Under the pieces are notes generated by a model. It ran no database searches. It was not told the DNA's origin and saw only the letters and a program-made list of their open reading frames with translations. Position numbers and translations under genes: made by a program. Below are positions 19,449 to 29,100 of a stretch of DNA of 64,000 nt, piece after piece (the stretch's first letter is position 1; each line of letters begins with the position of its first letter). This stretch comes from Dyadobacter sp. CY343 (GTDB lineage Bacteria > Bacteroidota > Bacteroidia > Cytophagales > Spirosomataceae), in contig NZ_JAJUXK010000002.1 in NCBI RefSeq assembly GCF_021390335.1, positions 248,001 through 312,000 on the forward strand, given 5' to 3'.

Positions 19449-20606
19449 TCAAAGATAGTTGCTTTTTTGAATCTTCTTGTATTCTTCCAATAATTGATTA
19501 GCGACTACTTTGATGTCAAAATTTTCGGTTACCATGTCGTACGCACGATTTGCGACGGACAAGGCGTAAGGTTTATCTTGTAATATTTTAAGAATTCCTT
19601 CCGCTACTCCCTCACTGGTCAAGGGAGTTAGGTACGAAGCTTCATATTTTCTGATATAGTCTCCAAAACCGACGCGATCGGAGACAACCGTCGGGATTTT
19701 GCACGTCATCGCTTCCAGAACTGCGATTGAAAATCCTTCTGAATAGGACGGAAGAACGAAAAGGTCAGCGTCAGAAAATGCTTCTTTTTTATCGGTATCA
19801 GTCAGCATTCCTACCAGCTTAATGCGGTCGCCGAGCTGGTTTTTTTTGATAAATTCTTCTGTTTCCGACTGGTATCCATCGTCCGGCCCAGCCAGTACCA
19901 GTACTGCATCCGGTAATTGTTTGTGGATTTTATCAAAAGCGGGCAACAGAAGATCAAGGCCCTTTTTAATATTGAGCCTCCCCATAAAAAGTATGAGCTG
20001 TTGCTTTTCAGTAATCTGATGTTTCGCCCGGAAAATCCCTTTTTCAGGTAAGTTCTGGTAATCTGAAAGCTTCATTCCATTCGGAACGATCACCATATTC
20101 TTTGGCCGGTAACCCAGGTACCGGACCACGTCTTCCTCTTCGTCCGTATTATTGATCTGGATCAGGTCGGCTTTTCCAAGCAGCCTTTTCTGATAAAGTG
20201 CAGTGACGATCTGCTTTTTCCATTTACTGTGCGCAACCGCCCATTTGTCGAGCAGGCCGTGGATCGTGATGACTTTTGCTGCCTTGCTGGGGATCAAAAA
20301 CGGCGCCAGACTTCCAAAATGCCAGATTCCGTGCATGTGCACCACATCGTATTCATCAATGTGCTTTTTGAGATACTGGTACATTTCGATGGAAAATTCC
20401 CTGTAAATATCACTTACCGGCGTAGTTCTCGCACATGGAATGAGCCGCGCGCCTTGGGGGGCGGGATACATTTTTTCGCCGGGCGTCATCGGGCTCAGGA
20501 TATCAACCTGATGTCCCTGTGCGAGTACCTCGGTAGTGTGGTCGTAAATGATCCGGGCTGGTCCGCCGATCGCCCAGGTGTATGCACAAATATTAAGAAT
20601 CCGCAT
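19449..20606 (-). CDS. Glycosyltransferase family 4
   Basis: A 385-residue GT-B enzyme. The N-terminal Rossmann domain carries the GGPARI glycine turn and HMHGIW. The C-terminal Glycos_transf_1 domain has FMGRLNIKKGLDLL and the EX7E motif (SEGFSIAVLEAM) that binds the donor. Retaining mechanism by family. It lies mid-cluster, with 49 bases to the GT2 gene and 30 bases from the upstream GT4. Its acceptor and donor sugars are unknown. Confidence 0.9.
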   Translation of the reverse strand: MRILNICAYTWAIGGPARIIYDHTTEVLAQGHQVDILSPMTPGEKMYPAPQGARLIPCARTTPVSDIYREFSIEMYQYLKKHIDEYDVVHMHGIWHFGSLAPFLIPSKAAKVITIHGLLDKWAVAHSKWKKQIVTALYQKRLLGKADLIQINNTDEEEDVVRYLGYRPKNMVIVPNGMKLSDYQNLPEKGIFRAKHQITEKQQLILFMGRLNIKKGLDLLLPAFDKIHKQLPDAVLVLAGPDDGYQSETEEFIKKNQLGDRIKLVGMLTDTDKKEAFSDADLFVLPSYSEGFSIAVLEAMTCKIPTVVSDRVGFGDYIRKYEASYLTPLTSEGVAEGILKILQDKPYALSVANRAYDMVTENFDIKVVANQLLEEYKKIQKSNYL

Positions 20607-20636
20607 TTGCTAGATAAGTGTATTTCAAGGCTCAGC

Positions 20637-21800
20637 TTACGCCTTTGCCAGTTTTTTGTAAGTCTCTACCATTTGGGCCGCGACAGTTTCCGAGGAAAAA
20701 GGCTTGATTTTTGCCAGCGAAGCTGCGCCCATTGTTTTTATTTTTTCAGGATTGTTTATAAAAAAAAGCAAAGCCTTTTCGAGTTCCTCCTGTTTTTCCG
20801 GATTGAATACGAACCCGTTTGTATTGTTCTCAACCAGATCCGCCACGCAGCCGCATTTATCAGAAACGATTACGGGCATTCCGCAAACCATCGCTTCATT
20901 GACCACCAATCCCCAGGGTTCCGATTTGCTCGGCAAAACCAGCACGTCACTCTGCGCCAGCCAGTTGGGAACCTCATACCACGGAAAACCGCCGGCGAAA
21001 ATAACTTGATTACTTATTTTCAGCTCTTCCAAAAGCAATGCAAGCCGCTGCCGCTCCGGTCCGTCGCCGACGAATAGCAGTTGCCAGTTCGCCGTTTCAG
21101 GGTTCGCGTTTTTATGAACATTACTGAATGCACGGATGAGCATTTCCAGGTTCTTTTCCGGCGCCAGCCGACCCACGTAAACAAATTTCCGCGCCGTATT
21201 ACCGGTTTGTTCAGCCGCCCGCCGCTTTTCAGCATTTTCAAAATTTCGCCGGATAACTTCCTCGTCGACGACCGCCGCTTTTCGCACGGTGATATCCTTT
21301 GAGTTTACGCCCAATGATTCCAGGTAATCCGCGGAAGTTTTACCAAAACAAAAAAATGCATTGGCCCGGGTTACTATAAAGCTTTTCAAAGTTTCCTTCC
21401 AGGAAGAGCGGCTGTGATCCAGCGAGGAAGATTCGGAAGAGATCACCACTTTTACACCTTTGAACCTGGCATAAAACATGAGCTGAACCTGCGCCATATC
21501 TCCCCAGCCGGTGATATTCAGTACGTCAGGTTTGAATTCGTTGAATACCTTAAAAAGTGCTTTTCGTCTTTCGCTCGTAGTTGTGCTATCCAGGCTGCGC
21601 TCAAAAAGTACCTGATAGGGATATTCGTAAACTACTGCATTGTCATTTTGCATCACGCTCCGGCTCGCTTCGTATAATGCGATCTGCGCCACGAGAAATT
21701 GACTTTCGGGATAAGATCTTCTAAAAACCTGGGAGATATCGCTGAAAAGCCTCGACTTATAATGCGCCCATAACTGATTGTGAACAACGAGTACGCGCAT
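20637..21800 (-). CDS. Glycosyltransferase family 4
   Basis: A second 387-residue GT-B enzyme, unlike its neighbour in sequence. The C-terminal half has YVGRLAPEKNLEMLI and the EX7E motif EPWGLVVNEAM; the N-terminal half has VVHNQLW and DVLNITGWGD. The start ATG overlaps the stop of the SGNH gene by one base, so the two are translationally coupled. It probably adds one sugar of the same polysaccharide. Confidence 0.9.
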   Translation of the reverse strand: MRVLVVHNQLWAHYKSRLFSDISQVFRRSYPESQFLVAQIALYEASRSVMQNDNAVVYEYPYQVLFERSLDSTTTSERRKALFKVFNEFKPDVLNITGWGDMAQVQLMFYARFKGVKVVISSESSSLDHSRSSWKETLKSFIVTRANAFFCFGKTSADYLESLGVNSKDITVRKAAVVDEEVIRRNFENAEKRRAAEQTGNTARKFVYVGRLAPEKNLEMLIRAFSNVHKNANPETANWQLLFVGDGPERQRLALLLEELKISNQVIFAGGFPWYEVPNWLAQSDVLVLPSKSEPWGLVVNEAMVCGMPVIVSDKCGCVADLVENNTNGFVFNPEKQEELEKALLFFINNPEKIKTMGAASLAKIKPFSSETVAAQMVETYKKLAKA

Positions 21801-22831
21801 TACTTTTTAAGATTTAAATATTCCTGAAACAATGGGTACAAATTATCGGCCATAAAAACCTGTCCCTGGCTATTATAATGTACGAGATCCATTTTCCGAT
21901 ATAGTTTGGTGGAAATCGGATATTGAAATTCGTTGATCAGCCTGATATTGTTCTGTTTGGCAAATGCGATAATTTCTTCCCCCTGATCATTGAAATGCCC
22001 CATATCCACCTCGGTGATTTCCGGGTGCAGGTAAATGAAAAACGGAATATTATTGTCGCGCGCCATTTCGAAAAGCTGCTGGTATCCCGGATTGAAATCA
22101 GTACCCGGCTTGCGAATGCCAGCTTGATTGAGCTTATCTTTTTTTGCCGAATCGATTTTCACCTGGCTTGTAGAATCTGCAGGAACCGGCTCGGGTTTCG
22201 TTTCCTGGGCAACGACCGGCACGTCGGGTTCCTGAGAGAAAAAAACGGTATCAATATAATAGAAGAAAATCCAGCGGTACCTGTCCCAAAGTTCGTACAA
22301 TGCAACCTTATATTGCTTGTTCGGCCAGCCAGGATCAATTCCGACCGGACTTTGGTGCGACATAATATCGTGCGCATCGTGGCTGCTCGTCACCAGGCAC
22401 ATCAGTTTCGCATTGAAAAGCCCGAACTTTTTAAGGTAAGCCGCCACATTATCCGGTCCCCACGAGCCCGCAGAAATATTCAATACCCGCACTCTTTGGT
22501 TGAAATCAGCCTGAAAACGCTTTTCCAGGAGGGTCGTCGCAATGCTATCCTGATCAGTAAGGCTGCCGCCGTTCACGACCGAATCCCCGATGAGCAGGAT
22601 AACCAGCGTGTCCGAAGGCAGAATCTCTTCATTTCGCATTGAAAACTTATTCGTTTTCAGTACATAACCAAAGCGTTTTACATCCTGGTTGGGCGCGTAT
22701 ATATATTCGAAATCAGGATCGGAAACGTAGAGCGGCGAATTACAGAAACCGTATTTTACCCTTAATACAACCTCGGTTATTCCGGCGAGAATGACGATGC
22801 CAATCAAAAATCCGTATAGGTACTTTAACAT
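21800..22831 (-). CDS. Membrane-anchored SGNH/GDSL hydrolase
   Basis: A 343-residue protein with a single N-terminal membrane helix (~2-22), so the catalytic domain should face the periplasm. SGNH blocks are present: IGDSVVNGG (Ser nucleophile, ~82), SAGSWG (~121), and a C-terminal DLVHYN with the Asp-x-x-His pair. A Pro/Lys-rich, low-complexity insert at ~210-240 probably forms a linker. In a polysaccharide cluster it may remove or transfer acyl groups; that is an inference. It is the first gene of the cluster. Confidence 0.8.
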   Translation of the reverse strand: MLKYLYGFLIGIVILAGITEVVLRVKYGFCNSPLYVSDPDFEYIYAPNQDVKRFGYVLKTNKFSMRNEEILPSDTLVILLIGDSVVNGGSLTDQDSIATTLLEKRFQADFNQRVRVLNISAGSWGPDNVAAYLKKFGLFNAKLMCLVTSSHDAHDIMSHQSPVGIDPGWPNKQYKVALYELWDRYRWIFFYYIDTVFFSQEPDVPVVAQETKPEPVPADSTSQVKIDSAKKDKLNQAGIRKPGTDFNPGYQQLFEMARDNNIPFFIYLHPEITEVDMGHFNDQGEEIIAFAKQNNIRLINEFQYPISTKLYRKMDLVHYNSQGQVFMADNLYPLFQEYLNLKK

Positions 22832-22865
22832 TAATGGAAGCTCTTTTCTACGTCGAATGTGTGCG

Positions 22866-22873
22866 CAAATTTA
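22866..22873 (-). promoter_or_regulatory. Candidate -7 box for the exopolysaccharide cluster (TAAATTTG)
   Basis: On the minus strand an exact TAnnTTTG lies about 35 bases upstream of the SGNH start codon. A well-spaced -33 TTG is not seen. It would drive at least the six genes from 22831 down to 17204. Confidence 0.4.
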
Positions 22874-23041
22874 GAATTACTTTTTCCAAATACGATTTTT
22901 TGACTTTTTGTTGAGAAATAAGTTGCCTACAACTTTACAACTTACAGGATTTTTGGAATGATAATTTAAACAGTTTAGGGAAGTACGTTAGTTCGAAATC
23001 GGATCTACGGACAAAATTATACGCTATTTAAACCTAAGACT

Positions 23042-23920
23042 ATGAAATGGATTGAATCAAAAGCGGGTACAACAGGTGAACCCATAAAATTGTTTGTGAA
23101 CGAAGTCGGCGAGGGAAAACCCGTCATTTTTATTTCCGGCTGGCCTCTGAGCCACGAAATGTGGGAATATCAGTTCAATGAGCTTCCAAAACACGGAATC
23201 CGCTGCATTGGCTACGATCGCCGCGGGTTCGGGAAATCGGATAAAACCTGGTCAGGCTACGATTACGACACACTGGCCGGTGACCTGAATGCAGTGATCG
23301 AGAATCTTGATCTCCACGATGTTACCCTCGTCGGATTTTCGATGGGTGGGGGAGAAGTGGTGCGTTACCTAAGTAAATACGGAAGTGCCCGCGTTTCAAA
23401 AGCTGTGCTAATTAGCTCGGTAGTACCTTATATGCTGAAAGGCGAAGATAATCCCGACGGCGTTCCGCAAGACCTGTTCGACGGGTTTGTAAAAGATGTA
23501 GAAGCCGACCGCCCGCATTTCCTGGCTGGTTTTGCCAAAGATTTTTATGGTATCAGCCTGCTCAACAATGCAGTAAGTGACGAGATCCTGCAGTGGCACA
23601 GCATTCTGGCATTGCAGGCATCGGGCCGGGCTACGACCCAATGTATCCGCAGTTTCAGCGCAACCGATTTCAGAAACGACTTGCCACTGATAGACGTGCC
23701 GGTACTGATCATTCACGGTGAATCAGACAAAACAGTGCCTATTAAAGTGAGCAGCGACCGCACTTCCGAAATGCTTCCCGCCGCTGAATATATCATTTAC
23801 GAAGGCGCACCTCACGGACTTTTCATTACCCACAAGGAGCGCCTGAACGAAAATCTGATCCAGTTTATCAACGAAAACGTGGTTACGATCAGCAATCCTT
23901 ATACAGATATCGCGAACTAG
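23042..23920 (+). CDS. Alpha/beta hydrolase (chloroperoxidase/arylesterase type)
   Basis: A 292-residue cytoplasmic hydrolase with no signal peptide. The catalytic triad is visible as S100 (GFSMGGG), D229 (GESDKTVP) and H258 (APHGLF). The RRGFGKSDK and SGWPLSHEMW segments match the non-haem chloroperoxidase/esterase group. Members hydrolyse esters and can show perhydrolase activity; the true substrate is unknown. Its final 4 bases overlap the convergent VOC gene. Confidence 0.88.
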   Translation: MKWIESKAGTTGEPIKLFVNEVGEGKPVIFISGWPLSHEMWEYQFNELPKHGIRCIGYDRRGFGKSDKTWSGYDYDTLAGDLNAVIENLDLHDVTLVGFSMGGGEVVRYLSKYGSARVSKAVLISSVVPYMLKGEDNPDGVPQDLFDGFVKDVEADRPHFLAGFAKDFYGISLLNNAVSDEILQWHSILALQASGRATTQCIRSFSATDFRNDLPLIDVPVLIIHGESDKTVPIKVSSDRTSEMLPAAEYIIYEGAPHGLFITHKERLNENLIQFINENVVTISNPYTDIAN

Positions 23921-24282
23921 GTCATCTCGATCAGTTCAATGCGATTACCAAACGGATCCCGGAAAGAAAGTCGATTTCTATCCGGGATTTTGCTTTCATT
24001 TTTGATCTCAATATTGTGTTTTTCGAGCAATGTGCGCGCTTCCGCCAGATTATGCACCTCAAATGCCGGATGCCGGTCTGAAACACTATGATTTTTCTCA
24101 GCCCGAACATGAAGTTGAATATCGCCCATCTGAAACCAGATTGCTCCATTTGGCAAAGGATAACCCAGGTCTTTCAACTCGGGCAGGCCCAATGTATTGG
24201 TATAAAATTCCCTGGCTTCCTCTTCCTTGCCTTCGGGAATGCAAAGCATAATATGGTCTAATTTCTTAAAACTGATTTTCAT
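23917..24282 (-). CDS. VOC family protein (glyoxalase-like)
   Basis: A 121-residue single vicinal-oxygen-chelate domain made of two beta-alpha-beta-beta-beta halves. Possible metal ligands are the His of KLDHIML, the His of IQLHV and the C-terminal Glu in GNRIELIEM. It resembles glyoxalase/bleomycin-resistance relatives of unknown substrate. It lies 20 bases upstream of the amidohydrolase stop, on the same strand, so it is probably not the first gene of a shared transcript with it but may be co-transcribed. Confidence 0.82.
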   Translation of the reverse strand: MKISFKKLDHIMLCIPEGKEEEAREFYTNTLGLPELKDLGYPLPNGAIWFQMGDIQLHVRAEKNHSVSDRHPAFEVHNLAEARTLLEKHNIEIKNESKIPDRNRLSFRDPFGNRIELIEMT

Positions 24283-24301
24283 CGTTGCAGGAGTGATTTT
24301 T

Positions 24302-25678
24302 CTATTGTTTTAATGGGCCTTTGCTGGCAGCGTTTCCTTCCTTCCAGACTGAATCTATCTTTCTCGTATTTTTAATATCCTTGGTTGGATCTGCTTCCAG
24401 TATGAGCATATCGGCAATCTTGCCTTTTTCAAGCGTACCGCTTTCTTTATCGATAAGCAAGGCGCGGGCTGCGTTTCTGGTTGCTGCCGTGATCGCCTGC
24501 AATGGGCTCAGACCGGATTCTACCATCATTTCCAGCTCCAAATGCTCCGTGAATCCCTGCGCGCGGACAGGAAATGCGCCGGAATCTGTCCCGAGCGCGA
24601 CGGTAATGCCGGCGTCGGAGATCTTTTTGAGGTTCCGCATTCCGATTTTATTTGCTGCTACATTCCGCAGGTAGTCAGGCGATTTCTTGATTTTTTCACC
24701 ATAACTTTTCTCTGTAATCATTTCAAATACACCCGGTTCAAGTGACGATTTGAAAAACGGATCATTCAGCCACTCCGGACTTTCTGCGTATGCAAACTGA
24801 TATTCGTCCAGGGTAAGGGTAGGAATGTAAATGACTTTTTTCTGCTTCATTTTCGCTAGTAGTGCAGCATCAACTTCCTTGTCCCGGATACTGTGAGCGA
24901 TAATATCCAGTCCTGCGTCGATCAGCGCGCTGGCGTCGTCGGCGTAATATAAGTGGGCGGCTACGCGAATATTTCGCCGATGCGCTTCCTTGATGATTGC
25001 CTTATATATCTCAGGCTTCATTTTCTGGCTGCCGCCACCGTGATCATCGACCCAGATTTTCACGACTGTCGGTTTAACTGCCGCAAGCTTTTCCATCATC
25101 GCCGGTACATCTTCTGGGCGCTCTGGTCGCAGCAGCAGGTTCATCCAGGAGCCGGGATTTTTGTCGGGAGTATTAAAACCGTATCCCGCAGAAAAAAGGC
25201 GCGCGCCCGGCAGTAACCCGGCGACTGTTGAGTCACGGAATCCGTTGAAGATCAGCGGTCTGTCAGTTCCCATTGCCAGCACTGCGCTTACTCCGTAGTC
25301 CTGGTATTTTTTCAATTGCCGCAACACATTCTCACGTGTGTAATTCTCTGCCGACGAAGTGGTGCCTTTCAACGTTCCAACGTGCGCGTGTGCACAGATA
25401 AGTGAAGGCATCACAGTTTTTCCGCTGAGTGAGACAATCGTTTCTGCGTTGGCTTTCAGGTTTTTACCAATTTCTTTAATGCGTTTTCCTTCGATAAGAA
25501 TATCGACATGCTCCAAAGGAGCGGCGCCGGTACCGTCGATCAGCGTCACGTCTTTCAGCAGCTTTGTCCCGGGCTGAGCCCAGGCATAACCGCCTGTTGA
25601 ACCTAATATTAATGCCAACAGGGAGAACCTGGCCGGTATTCGTAATGTGGCTGTCAGGATAATATGCAGTGTTTGCAT
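24302..25678 (-). CDS. Exported metal-dependent amidohydrolase
   Basis: A 458-residue protein with a long signal peptide (~35 residues, ending near GYAWAQ). The amidohydrolase barrel carries the metal-binding HxH (CAHAHVG), a possible lysine ligand region (VVKIWVDD), His in VAAHLY and IAHSIRD, and the catalytic Asp in LGTDSGA. The closing SGTLEKGKIADMLILEADP is the usual composite domain. This group includes imidazolonepropionase-like and prolidase-like enzymes; the substrate is unknown. ATG 25678 was preferred to one 23 codons upstream because it starts the signal peptide. Confidence 0.87.
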   Translation of the reverse strand: MQTLHIILTATLRIPARFSLLALILGSTGGYAWAQPGTKLLKDVTLIDGTGAAPLEHVDILIEGKRIKEIGKNLKANAETIVSLSGKTVMPSLICAHAHVGTLKGTTSSAENYTRENVLRQLKKYQDYGVSAVLAMGTDRPLIFNGFRDSTVAGLLPGARLFSAGYGFNTPDKNPGSWMNLLLRPERPEDVPAMMEKLAAVKPTVVKIWVDDHGGGSQKMKPEIYKAIIKEAHRRNIRVAAHLYYADDASALIDAGLDIIAHSIRDKEVDAALLAKMKQKKVIYIPTLTLDEYQFAYAESPEWLNDPFFKSSLEPGVFEMITEKSYGEKIKKSPDYLRNVAANKIGMRNLKKISDAGITVALGTDSGAFPVRAQGFTEHLELEMMVESGLSPLQAITAATRNAARALLIDKESGTLEKGKIADMLILEADPTKDIKNTRKIDSVWKEGNAASKGPLKQ

Positions 25679-25781
25679 GCGTGGCTGTTTTGAGTAAGAG
25701 ATTTTGGTACAGGTTTTGATAAAAGCGTCATTTTTTACAAAGAACAAAAAATTAAGCTTACAGTATTAACACTGGTGAATT

Positions 25782-25955
25782 ATGGCAAAATACTCAAAAA
25801 AGGCAAGTGAAAAGGTCGGGGAGACCTTGCACGAGCAAAAAGAAGGGAAGTTGAAATCCGGTTCCGGCAAAAAAGTCACTTCCAAAAAACAGGCGATTGC
25901 GATTGGGTTGTCGGAAGCAAGAAAAGAGGGAGCGAAAGTGCCGAAGAAAGACTAA
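25782..25955 (+). CDS. DUF6496 family small basic protein
   Basis: A 57-residue, lysine-rich protein that starts MAKYSKKASEKVGE and contains GKKVTSKKQAIAIGLSEAR, the conserved core of DUF6496 as I recognise it. Such proteins are widespread in Bacteroidota and Proteobacteria, with no established function; the charge suggests nucleic-acid binding (inference). It is too short for routine ORF calling but has family-like sequence end to end. It is divergent from the amidohydrolase with 103 bases between starts, and a hairpin follows. Confidence 0.78.
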   Translation: MAKYSKKASEKVGETLHEQKEGKLKSGSGKKVTSKKQAIAIGLSEARKEGAKVPKKD

Positions 25956-25969
25956 CGATCCATGTTGGC

Positions 25970-26000
25970 GATTGACGATCGATTATGCCGGTCGTCAATC
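25970..26000. repeat. Inverted repeat of a GATTGACGATCG word
   Basis: GATTGACGATCG (25970-25981) faces CGGTCGTCAATC (25989-26000), complementary at 11 of 12 positions, with further GTCAGTC copies just after. Located just after the DUF6496 stop; could be a hairpin terminator without a T-run. Same style of simple-word palindrome as at 2912. Confidence 0.6.
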
Positions 26001-26124
26001 GTCAGTCTCGTGTCCCAACTCTTTTGTCGAAGAAATTCAATGTCTGATTTAAGTTACCAAAAAACTATATCTTGTACGGTCAAAGTGTTCTTACGACCGC
26101 GTTGATATATTGAGGGCTATAATC

Positions 26125-29100
26125 ATGAATAATTTGCGGAAGGTGTTGGTGAGTTTGTTTCGCCAGGATGAGGATCTATTTAATTTTCTTCAGGAATATG
26201 CAATGGACGGATATCTGGTTTGGGAGTATGGTAATCCTCAAAATCAATGGGCGGACGCGACGCTTTCCAGAAAACTTTCAGGCACTGCAAATGCATCTGG
26301 TCGCACAGATCTGTTAATTGATAGTCAATTCATTGCGGAATACAGGTCCCGGCCCGTCTCCGACTTTGTGGAAGGCGGACAGTTTTTGAGTCATGAGATC
26401 GAGCTGCAAGTGCATAGCCAGGATCCGGTTGCTTTTACAGTACATTCCAAACCCATTTTTCATCCCGAAAACAATTCCCTTCTGATCGTTTCCGGCTTTT
26501 CGGTAGTTGATAAGCAAGCGAATATGCCGCGTGCCATTCGCGATACGCCGCTGTACGACGTCTTCATGAAGAGCCAGTCGGTGTACGTAGTAGGTATTTC
26601 GCAAGAAGGAAATTACATCTACGCAAACGATTACTTCTGTGACTTCTACGGATATAAAAGAGAAGACCTGATCGGTACTTCTTCGCTGGCTGGCGTGGTG
26701 CCGGAGGATATTGAAAAGTGTTTTCTTGTCGGGCGCGCATGCTTTGATGTGCCGAATACGCCCCACCCGGTTCAGCTGCGCAAAGCCTCTGCCAGCAATG
26801 GCGTTAAAACCACCCAATGGGAATTCATGGGCGTTACCAATGCCCGTGGAGAAGTCACGGAGCTCTTTTGCATTGGTTACGATTTGACGAAGCAGCTGAA
26901 AGTGGAAGAGGATTTTTCAGTGCTGATCTCCAATATGCAGGACGTACTCTTCATGATAGATCGTGAAGGGATTTTTAGTTATGCATCGCCAAGCTGGCTA
27001 AATACCTATGGATACACGGTCGAGGAAACGATCGGTCATTCGTTTATGGAATTTGTACATCCCGAGGATTTTCAGACCTGCTTCGAGGCGCTGCGCATTA
27101 CGATTGAAACCGGTGTGCCCGTTGCAGGCGGCGTAGAACACAGGATCCGGCACAAGAGCGGGAAATGGTCGTGGAGCAATACAACAGCGAACATAGAACC
27201 TTCCAGCAAAAAGGTGATCCTCACCAGTCACGATATAACCGAGCTACGCAATTCCAGGGAAAGATTGAAAGAGCTTGCAATAGTAGCCTCCAATACAACT
27301 GATTACATTGTTATTACAGATGGAAAGGGGCTGATTACCTGGGTGAACAATGCCTACGAACAGCAAACCGGGTATAGTCGCGAAGAAGCACAGGGTAAAA
27401 GCCCGATTGAGTTGCTGCGTGGGCCTGGCTCTGATCAGGATACCATTGAACGCATTTACGAGGAGTGCAAGCAGCTGAAAGTCGTGCAGGAAGAAGTTCT
27501 GTGCTATTCAAGGGCCGGGGATAAATATTGGGTCGATTTGAAAGTGACACCCGTATTTGACGATAACGGGGTTTGTACAAATTACGTAGCGCTCGAAAGG
27601 GACATTACCGCCAGAAAAGAATCCGATGACGAGTTGAAGCGGATCAAGGATATGCTTGAAGAGACCAACCAGATCGCGATGATCGGTGGCTGGGAGCTTC
27701 ATCCAAAAACCGGGGAACTGTACTGGTCTTCCACAACAAAAGAAATACACGAGGTAGAAGAGGATTACGAACCTACTCTGGAAAAAGCCATCAGTTTTTA
27801 TAAAGAAGGATTAAGCAGGGAAGCGATCGCAGAAGTAGTCGAGGATGGAATGCTCAATGCTACTTCCTGGGATATTGAATTACAGATCGTTACGGCGAAA
27901 GGCAAAGAAATTTGGGTAAGAACGATCGGGAAGTCTGAAATGGAGGGCGGTGTTTGCCGCAGGCTTTACGGTGCTTTTCAGGATATTACGACGAGGAAAA
28001 TGGCTGAGGTTGAGATTCTTAACTCAGAAGCCAAGTTCAGGAGCCTGTACGATTCCACAAGTGATTCGGTGATCCTTTTTGACCGGAATGGTTACCTGGA
28101 TTGTAATGCAGCTGCGATCAAAATGTTTGGGGTTGATACTGTTGAAAAGCTGAGGCAAATGTCGCTGGGGGGGTTGTCTCTGCGTGGCGAAGACGACGAG
28201 CAAACGCTACTGGGCATTTCGAACCGCCATATTGAAGCGGTTTACAAAAAAGGCAGTCACAGTTTTGAGTGGATTTACAAACGGTTTGGGGATAAAAAAG
28301 AAACGTTTATTGCAGAAGTCCTGCTAAATCTGATACACGTTAATAACCACGATATTATTCAGGCTGTTGTGCGCGACATTACCTCCCGCAAAATGGCTGA
28401 GATCGAGCTGCTGGAAGCAAGGGAGCAGGCCGAAGAAGCGAGCAAGCTGAAATCGGAGTTCCTCGCTAATATGAGCCACGAGATCAGGACCCCGCTTAAT
28501 GGGGTAGTGGGATTTACGGACCTGCTCATGAAAACGAGCCTTGACGAAACCCAGCAGCAATATATGTCAATGGTTTTTCAGTCAGCGAATTCGCTGCTTG
28601 ATATCATCAATGATATTCTGGATTTTTCCAAAATAGAAGCAGGCAAGCTTGAACTGAGCTGGGAGAAAACGGACCTTTTAGAAATGTGCGGCCAGGTTTC
28701 TGACATGGTCAATTACCAGGCGCAGCAAAAACATCTTGAAATGCTGCTGAATATCCCTGCAGATATTCCGCATTTCGTATGGACTGATCCGTTACGGTTG
28801 AGGCAGATCCTCGTAAACCTTCTTAGTAACGCAGTGAAATTCACATTGACGGGTGAAATAGAGCTGAAAATTGAGGTATTGGATAAAACGGAAGAGGAAG
28901 ATTACACTTTCAGATTCTCTGTCCGGGATACTGGTATTGGTATTGAACCGCAGGACCAGAAAAAGATCTTTGAGGCATTTTCGCAGGGCGATTCTTCTAC
29001 TACCAAAAGGTTTGGCGGCACGGGATTGGGACTCACGATTTCAAACAGTCTGCTCGGATTAATGCGGAGCAACTTGCAACTGGAAAGCGACGTGAACAAG

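Noticed and set aside
20229..21077. Long plus-strand open frame (282 codons) across the two GT4 genes
   Set aside because: It lies opposite two clear glycosyltransferase genes, has no family-like motif and has a Cys/His/Arg-rich composition typical of a shadow frame.
21923..22642. Plus-strand open frame (239 codons) opposite the SGNH gene
   Set aside because: The minus-strand gene shows conserved SGNH blocks throughout; the plus frame shows none.
25782..25955. Histone H1-like protein as the name for the small basic gene
   Set aside because: It is lysine-rich but lacks the repetitive PAK/AAK tail; the core matches DUF6496 instead.
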